Below, piece after piece: positions 13,568-17,034 of a stretch of DNA of 17,034 nt; positions within the stretch are counted from its first letter, which is position 1; each line of letters opens with the position of its first letter. The position numbers and the translations under genes are program-made. Below the pieces are notes generated by a model. That model did not search any database, was not told where the DNA came from, and saw only the letters and a list, made by a program, of their open reading frames with translations. Origin of the DNA: Hyphomicrobiales bacterium (lineage in GTDB: Bacteria; Pseudomonadota; Alphaproteobacteria; Rhizobiales; Aestuariivirgaceae); contig PLXI01000279.1 of the NCBI GenBank assembly GCA_003151375.1, forward strand, positions 4,400-21,433, in the 5' to 3' direction.

Positions 13568-14139
13568 AATCTTCCGAGACAAGCATATTGGTGATTGCGG
13601 GTTATGCTGGCGCTGCGGCCAATGGCGAGCCGCATTGGCAACAACGCATGGTATCAAAATTGTCGACGGCGAAAATCGTGGAGCAAGAAGATTGGTTCTA
13701 TGGCTCGCTCAGCAAAGCCGTTGGTGCGTTAGTTGCCGCCGTGACCGCCACAGATAAGCCCGTGGTGTTTGTGGCGCATTCGGCGGGGTGCATTTTAGTG
13801 GCCCACGCCGTTGGTGCACTGCGCGAGGCTGGTGTGATTGCACAAGTGAAGGGCGCGTTTCTGGTGGCCCCACCTTGCCAACAGGAACTCGAGAAATTGG
13901 AACCAAAGATCGATGCCGAAATGGTTAAAGTGCCGCGCAATCCTTTGCCATTTGTTTCCGTTGTTATTGCCAGCAGCAATGATGAGTTCTCAACGCTCGG
14001 ACAATCCGCCGATATCGCAAGCGCTTGGGGATCTGATTTCGTCAATGCCGGAGCGCAGGGTCATATCAACACGGCCAGTGGCCATGGGCCTTGGCCAGAA
14101 GGCATGATGAAATTTGCAGGCTGGTTGTCGAAGTTGTAA
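13564..14139 (+). CDS. RBBP9/YdeN-family serine hydrolase
   Basis: A 191-residue alpha/beta hydrolase of the small RBBP9/YdeN type. The nucleophile elbow is AHSAGC (S73), replacing the usual GHSLG. The acid is D140 in ASSNDEF and the base is H167 in GAQGHINTASGHGPWPEG, the family's characteristic C-terminal signature. The N-terminal VIAGYAGAAANGEPHWQQRM also fits, with GEPHWQ near the oxyanion region. No signal peptide is seen, so it is cytoplasmic. Substrates in this family are poorly defined small esters or amides. Its ATG overlaps the TGA of the benE-like transporter (ATGA), so the two proteins are probably made together and may handle the same compound. Confidence 0.9.
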   Translation: MKSSETSILVIAGYAGAAANGEPHWQQRMVSKLSTAKIVEQEDWFYGSLSKAVGALVAAVTATDKPVVFVAHSAGCILVAHAVGALREAGVIAQVKGAFLVAPPCQQELEKLEPKIDAEMVKVPRNPLPFVSVVIASSNDEFSTLGQSADIASAWGSDFVNAGAQGHINTASGHGPWPEGMMKFAGWLSKL

Positions 14140-14180
14140 TTGAAAATCCATTGTTTGAGTTTCGGGAAAGGTTAAGCGCA

Positions 14181-14876
14181 ATGACAAGCAAAGCAAACAA
14201 CATGAAGATTACGGTTGCCAAAAATGGCCCCTATCTTGTCGAGGGTGACATGCCCCTTGCTGATCAGCACATAGAGACGAATGACAAGGGCGAATCCGTG
14301 GAGTGGAAAGAAGGAAAAGCGTTTCCACATCCTCAGAAATTTAAGCTTTGCCGATGCGGGATGTCGGCAACCAAACCATTTTGCGATGGCGCACACACCA
14401 AGATAAATTTTGATGGAACCGAGACGGCAACTCTTGACCCTTACGAAAAACAGGCAAATCGCATTAAAGGACAAACGCAGGTGCTTGAGGATGCCGAAAG
14501 CCTCTGTGCATTTGCGCGTTTTTGCGATCCGCATGGACAGGTGTGGAATTTGGTACAAAAAAGCGATCAACCGAAGGCTGCGAAATTGGTTGAGCTCGAG
14601 GCTGGTCATTGTCCGGGCGGACGGTTGGTCGTTAAAGACCGCGTATCCGGAAAAGCAATCGAGCCGCAGTTTGAGCCGTCACTCGGCTTGGTTCAGGATA
14701 CAGCTGAAGGGGTTAGTGGTCCGCTTTGGGTGCGTGGTGGCATTCCGGTTGTGGGTGCAAGCGGTGCTACTTACGAAGTGCGCAACCGGGTTGCTCTGTG
14801 CCGATGTGGCGCTTCAAAAAACAAACCGTTCTGTGATGGCACTCATGCCTCAGTCCGCTTCAATGATCGGACATGA
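14181..14876 (+). CDS. CDGSH iron-sulfur protein with two CDGSH motifs
   Basis: A 231-residue soluble protein with two mitoNEET-like 2Fe-2S motifs, each C-x-C-x8-C-x3-H. The first is CRCGMSATKPFCDGAH (C57, C59, C68, H72) and the second CRCGASKNKPFCDGTH (C207, C209, C218, H222). Between them a middle segment holds C109, C115 and C144 (LCAFARFC...GHCPGG), resembling the DUF1271/Fer4_19-like domain paired with CDGSH in bacterial proteins of this size. The role is probably redox or cluster transfer; the partner is unknown. The start at 14181 has AAAGG at 9 bases. The in-frame extension back to 14091 overlaps the hydrolase gene and has no family likeness. It starts 41 bases after the hydrolase and may belong to that operon or stand alone. 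Confidence 0.9.
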   Translation: MTSKANNMKITVAKNGPYLVEGDMPLADQHIETNDKGESVEWKEGKAFPHPQKFKLCRCGMSATKPFCDGAHTKINFDGTETATLDPYEKQANRIKGQTQVLEDAESLCAFARFCDPHGQVWNLVQKSDQPKAAKLVELEAGHCPGGRLVVKDRVSGKAIEPQFEPSLGLVQDTAEGVSGPLWVRGGIPVVGASGATYEVRNRVALCRCGASKNKPFCDGTHASVRFNDRT

Positions 14877-14902
14877 GGCACAAGCGTATTCAGTTTTAAG
14901 CA

Positions 14903-14926
14903 GGTAGCGGCAACTTGCCGGTTACC
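14903..14926. terminator. Candidate bidirectional terminator between CDGSH gene and glsB
   Basis: GGTA (14903-14906) with TACC (14923-14926), and CGGC (14908-14911) with GCCG (14917-14920), form a bulged stem around a 5-base loop between two convergent genes. Neither side has a strong T-run, so this rests mainly on position. Confidence 0.3.
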
Positions 14927-15197
14927 AGCGATTTCTCCAGCCGCCGCCGCCACGCACCAAGCGGATGACAAAAAGCAAGATCAGTGCGCCAATCGTTGCG
15001 TTTATGATTGCCGCGACAAAACCCGTGCCAAGATGAATGCCGATTTGGGGAATAAGCCAGCTCCCGATGAACGCGCCGAGGATGCCGATAACAAGATCGC
15101 CGAGAACGCCGAATCCTGTCCCTTTGACTATTTGTCCGGCCAGCCAACCAGCAATAAGACCGACAACTAAAATAACGAGAAGACTATCATTTGACAT
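14922..15197 (-). CDS. GlsB/YeaQ/YmgE-family small membrane protein
   Basis: A 91-residue, glycine-rich, three-helix inner-membrane protein of the transglycosylase-associated (GlsB/YeaQ/YmgE) family. Segments at about residues 5-26, 32-51 and 58-83 are hydrophobic. GLIAGWLAGQIVKGTGFGVLGD and IGILGAFIGSWL are the family's glycine patterns. Members are often stress-induced, but their molecular function is not established despite the name. The ATG at 15197 was chosen because GGGAG lies at good spacing; an ATG five codons earlier overlaps that site. It lies downstream of greA on the same strand after a 165-base spacer, which holds a palindrome and a stem structure but no open frame I would call. 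Confidence 0.9.
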   Translation of the reverse strand: MSNDSLLVILVVGLIAGWLAGQIVKGTGFGVLGDLVIGILGAFIGSWLIPQIGIHLGTGFVAAIINATIGALILLFVIRLVRGGGGWRNRW

Positions 15198-15260
15198 CGT
15201 GTGAACTCCCATTGGGGCGACAGCAGTTTATCACCCGGCTGCGGGCGTAACACGGCCTGT

Positions 15261-15278
15261 CGCTATTGTACAATCGCG
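15261..15278. promoter_or_regulatory. Near-perfect 18-bp palindrome upstream of glsB
   Basis: CGCTATTGTACAATCGCG at 15261-15278 is symmetrical at eight of nine base pairs, 63 bases upstream of the glsB ATG. On the minus strand its TTGTAC could act as a -35, with TTACGC 17 bases later as a poor -10. An operator role is inferred from position and symmetry only. Confidence 0.35.
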
Positions 15279-15317
15279 GGGAGGAATGGATGGAGGGCGG
15301 CGGCTTTGTCTCAATGG

Positions 15318-15361
15318 CCCATCTTTCGCTTCGCAAGTCTGCAACTTGCTCGCACGATGGG
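15318..15361. repeat. Nested inverted repeats just downstream of greA
   Basis: CCCATC (15318-15323) pairs with GATGGG (15356-15361). Inside it GCAAGT (15333-15338) pairs with ACTTGC (15344-15349) around a 5-base loop. The element starts 2 bases after the greA stop on the minus strand. It lacks a following T-run, so it may be an RNA 3' stabiliser or a Rho-related end rather than an intrinsic terminator. Confidence 0.35.
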
Positions 15362-15362
15362 A

Positions 15363-15839
15363 TTACTTCCAAGCCACCTTCTTAATCTCATAAGACCTGC
15401 TGCCGCCGGGTGTGTGGACTTCCACTTCATCGCCCTGCTTTTTGCCGATTAGAGCGCGAGCAATAGGCGAAGACAGCGAGATGCGGCCCTTCTTCACATC
15501 GGCTTCAAAGTCGCCGACGATTTGATATCGCACCACAGCATCGGTTTCGCCATCAATGAGTTCAAGCTTGGCGCCGAATTTGACCGTGCTGCCTGAGAGC
15601 GAGGCAGGATCAATCACCTCAGCGCGCGACATTTTATCTTCTAATTCCTGAATCTTGGTTTCGTTCCAGCCCTGGGCTTCCTTGGCAGCATGATATTCAG
15701 CATTTTCAGAAAGATCGCCATGGGCGCGCGCTTCTTCGATCGCATGGATGATGCGCGGGCGCTCTGATTGTTTCAGATGCTGCACCTCAGTCTGCATGGT
15801 GGCATAGCCTTCAGCCGTCATCGGCACCTTATCGACCAT
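15363..15839 (-). CDS. greA: Transcription elongation factor GreA
   Basis: GreA enters the secondary channel of RNA polymerase and stimulates cleavage of backtracked RNA. The 158-residue product is of standard length. The N-terminal coiled coil (about 7-76) contains the tip acidic pair in GDLSENAEYHAAKEAQ (D42 and E45, matching D41 and E44 of E. coli). The C-terminal domain carries VGDFEADVKKGRISLSSPIARALIGKKQGDEVEV. The start at 15839 has AGAGGAA at good spacing; the in-frame extension to 15917 has no family likeness. A possible hairpin in the leader includes part of the ribosome site. It lies downstream of the DUF4864 gene and carB on the same strand, with a terminator-like hairpin between, so it may have its own promoter. 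Confidence 0.96.
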   Translation of the reverse strand: MVDKVPMTAEGYATMQTEVQHLKQSERPRIIHAIEEARAHGDLSENAEYHAAKEAQGWNETKIQELEDKMSRAEVIDPASLSGSTVKFGAKLELIDGETDAVVRYQIVGDFEADVKKGRISLSSPIARALIGKKQGDEVEVHTPGGSRSYEIKKVAWK

Positions 15840-15849
15840 CTTACTATTC

Positions 15850-15890
15850 CTCTGGGGCAATGCTTCGCTTCGGGCTGATGAAACCCAGAG
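15850..15890 (-). promoter_or_regulatory. greA leader hairpin that may cover the ribosome site
   Basis: On the minus strand CTCTGGG (15890-15884) can pair with CCCAGAG (15856-15850) across a 27-base loop. The second arm contains the first bases of the AGAGGAA ribosome site, so folding would partly hide it. Seven base pairs over this distance could occur by chance. Confidence 0.3.
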
Positions 15891-15907
15891 CGACTGCCGC
15901 TTGAACT

Positions 15908-15945
15908 GAAAAATCAACCCGGCTGAAGAATAGTCTCCGCCGGGT
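15908..15945 (-). terminator. Candidate intrinsic terminator after the DUF4864 gene
   Basis: On the minus strand ACCCGGC (15945-15939), a 15-base loop and GCCGGGT (15923-15917) are followed by TGATTTTTC. A GC-rich 7-bp stem with a five-T run, 52 bases past the DUF4864 stop, fits a Rho-independent terminator or attenuator ahead of greA. Confidence 0.5.
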
Positions 15946-15997
15946 ATGGTTCAATGTGGACTAGATTGCGAGAAATTGCAAGAGTTGGCTATGGCGT

Positions 15998-16417
15998 TTA
16001 GCTTTCGGTTTCAGGCTCTTTGGCCATAACCACACCGGAGATTTTCCAACTGCCGTCAGCTTGGCGTTCCATGAAATAGATCGCGATGTAACGCGCGCCG
16101 TCCATCCCAAGAATTTCGACTTTCTGGTAAGGCCGGCCCATTTCATCAGTTCCAGCGTCGCCAAAGTTATATTGTTTGTTGCGGTAAACTTGCGGATAGC
16201 CAGTTTGCACCATGTTCATAAATATGTCTGGCGAGGGAAAGATTTGCTGCACATTGGGTGCGGCTTCAGCATAGGCCGACGCGCCATCATCGCGCGCAAT
16301 GGCTTGAAGTTGCTCAGTAATTACGGATTTAAAGGTTTCGTTGGCCGCCGCTCCGTCTTCGGCCAAAGCTGGATGTGCAAAAATGGTGAGTGAAAGCAAT
16401 AGGAAGATGCGTTTCAT
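15998..16417 (-). CDS. Secreted DUF4864 protein
   Basis: A 139-residue protein with a clear Sec signal peptide (MKRIFLLLSLTIFAHPALA, cleavage after A19). The mature domain is of DUF4864 type: an opening helix ITEQLQAIARDDGASAYAEAAP, then QQIFPSPDIFMNMVQTGYPQVYRNK and closing strands with YIAIYFMERQADGSWKISGVVM. The fold is expected to be SnoaL/NTF2-like, recognised from memory of the pattern. A periplasmic location is predicted and the function is unknown. The ATG at 16417 has an excellent GGAGG five bases upstream; the upstream extension to 16432 would run across this site. It sits between carB (72 bases upstream) and greA, all on the minus strand. Confidence 0.88.
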   Translation of the reverse strand: MKRIFLLLSLTIFAHPALAEDGAAANETFKSVITEQLQAIARDDGASAYAEAAPNVQQIFPSPDIFMNMVQTGYPQVYRNKQYNFGDAGTDEMGRPYQKVEILGMDGARYIAIYFMERQADGSWKISGVVMAKEPETES

Positions 16418-16489
16418 GTGAGCCTCCTGCAAACGATACGCAGGCTAGATCAATTTGGTTCATCACTTCACAAATAATTCTCAAAACAG

Positions 16490-17034
16490 CTAACGGAAAT
16501 AATCCTGCAACGGCCTAACCTCAATGGCGTTGGCCTTGCGCGCGGCGATGGCCTTGGTGGCCGAAAGAATGCCAGCCAAGGTGGTGTAATAAGGTACACG
16601 CTGCATCACTGCAGTTTGGCGGATGGGTTTGCTATCTGATTCCGAAGAACGGGTTTCCGTGGTGTTGAGCACCAGTGCAATATCGCCGTTCTTTATGGCA
16701 TCGCCGATATGGGGCCTGCCTTCGAGAATCTTGTTGATGCGGGTTGACGGCACGCCGTGCTTTTCAAAATAGGCATGGTTGCCACCAGTGGCTATGATGG
16801 AGAAACCAAGCTCAGCCAGTTGCTTCACCGAAGCGAGCACCTTTGGCTTATCACTTTCTTTGACCGAGACAAAAACATTGCCGGAAAGCGGTATGCGCAT
16901 GCCAGCGCCCAGCTGAGATTTGGCAAAGGCCATATCAAAAGTGGTATCAAGGCCCATGACTTCGCCAGTTGAGCGCATTTCTGGGCCTAGCAAAGCATCC
17001 ACACCGGGGAAGCGATTAAACGGGAAAACCGCTT
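16490..17034 (-). CDS. carB: Carbamoyl-phosphate synthase large subunit, C-terminal end (partial)
   Basis: CarB makes carbamoyl phosphate from bicarbonate, ATP and glutamine-derived ammonia (with CarA), feeding arginine and pyrimidine synthesis. The visible last 180 residues begin in frame at the window edge with VFPFNRFPGVDALLGPEMRS, then TGEVMG, the end of the second ATP-grasp unit. They continue through the MGS-like allosteric domain: FVSVKESDKPKVLASVKQLAELGFSIIATGGNHAYFEKHG, then NTTETRSSESDSKPIRQTAVMQRVPYYTTLAGILSATKAI. This domain binds regulators such as UMP and ornithine in E. coli. The frame remains open to position 17034, so the gene continues beyond the window; a GTG at 17002 is internal and not a start. 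It ends 72 bases before the DUF4864 gene. Confidence 0.97.
   Translation of the reverse strand, partial: AVFPFNRFPGVDALLGPEMRSTGEVMGLDTTFDMAFAKSQLGAGMRIPLSGNVFVSVKESDKPKVLASVKQLAELGFSIIATGGNHAYFEKHGVPSTRINKILEGRPHIGDAIKNGDIALVLNTTETRSSESDSKPIRQTAVMQRVPYYTTLAGILSATKAIAARKANAIEVRPLQDYFR

Noticed and set aside
14410..14907. 165-codon frame overlapping the CDGSH gene in another phase
   Set aside because: The overlapping frame encodes two intact CDGSH motifs; this one has no recognisable pattern.
15325..15872. TTCGCTTCG repeated at 15325-15333 and 15864-15872 on either side of greA
   Set aside because: A 9-base repeat at two places is within chance; no further copies or flanking identity were seen.
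1..17034. Mobile elements, CRISPR, tRNA, toxin-antitoxin or defence system
   Set aside because: No transposase, integrase, regular repeat array, cloverleaf-like sequence or defence-type gene was recognised; gene content is ordinary chromosomal.

Overview
This is a 17 kb stretch of bacterial chromosome made almost entirely of tightly packed housekeeping and small accessory genes. The neighbourhood suggests an alphaproteobacterium, probably of the Hyphomicrobiales/Rhizobiales type: carB close to greA, trxB followed 3 nt later by a LysR regulator, an Lrp-type regulator nearby, DUF995-, DUF1993- and DUF4864-type proteins, and Shine-Dalgarno sites mixed with apparently leaderless genes. Base composition looks moderate by eye (not computed). 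I recognise no insertion sequence, prophage, CRISPR array, tRNA or rRNA, and no gene-free stretch exceeds 300 bases.

Layout. 1-2435: a truncated prmB (-, off the left edge) diverges from a glyoxalase-II-like hydrolase (+). This converges, with interlocked stop codons, on two tandem paralogous lipoproteins (-); a small secreted orphan protein (-) follows. 2519-5137: rlmJ (+) converges on a secreted TPR protein (-), followed by a compact FAD monooxygenase (-). 5226-7940: a likely operon (+) of aspartate aminotransferase, a DUF1993 protein, a LysE-family exporter and a small TfoX/YjbR-like protein. 7937-11827: dxs, trxB and a LysR regulator (-), with trxB and lysR forming one unit. 11931-14876: a translationally coupled lrp, benE-like transporter and RBBP9-type hydrolase (+), then a double-CDGSH iron-sulfur protein (+). 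14922-17034: a GlsB-type membrane protein, greA, a DUF4864 protein and the 3' end of carB (-, off the right edge).

How the genes relate. Several act in central metabolism or information processing: ribosome modification (prmB, rlmJ), transcript cleavage (greA), thiol redox (trxB), isoprenoid precursor synthesis (dxs), carbamoyl phosphate synthesis (carB) and amino-acid transamination. Aspartate aminotransferase upstream of a LysE-type exporter suggests an amino-acid theme. The lrp-benE-hydrolase set looks like a regulated uptake or processing unit for an unknown substrate.

I found no new multi-gene system such as defence, toxin-antitoxin or secondary metabolism. The strongest unexplained signals are non-coding: a long hairpin whose arm can pair with the start codon of the LysE-family exporter, a LysR-type dyad over the trxB promoter, and a dyad against the lrp start codon. 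All of these are read by eye from the sequence and are untested.
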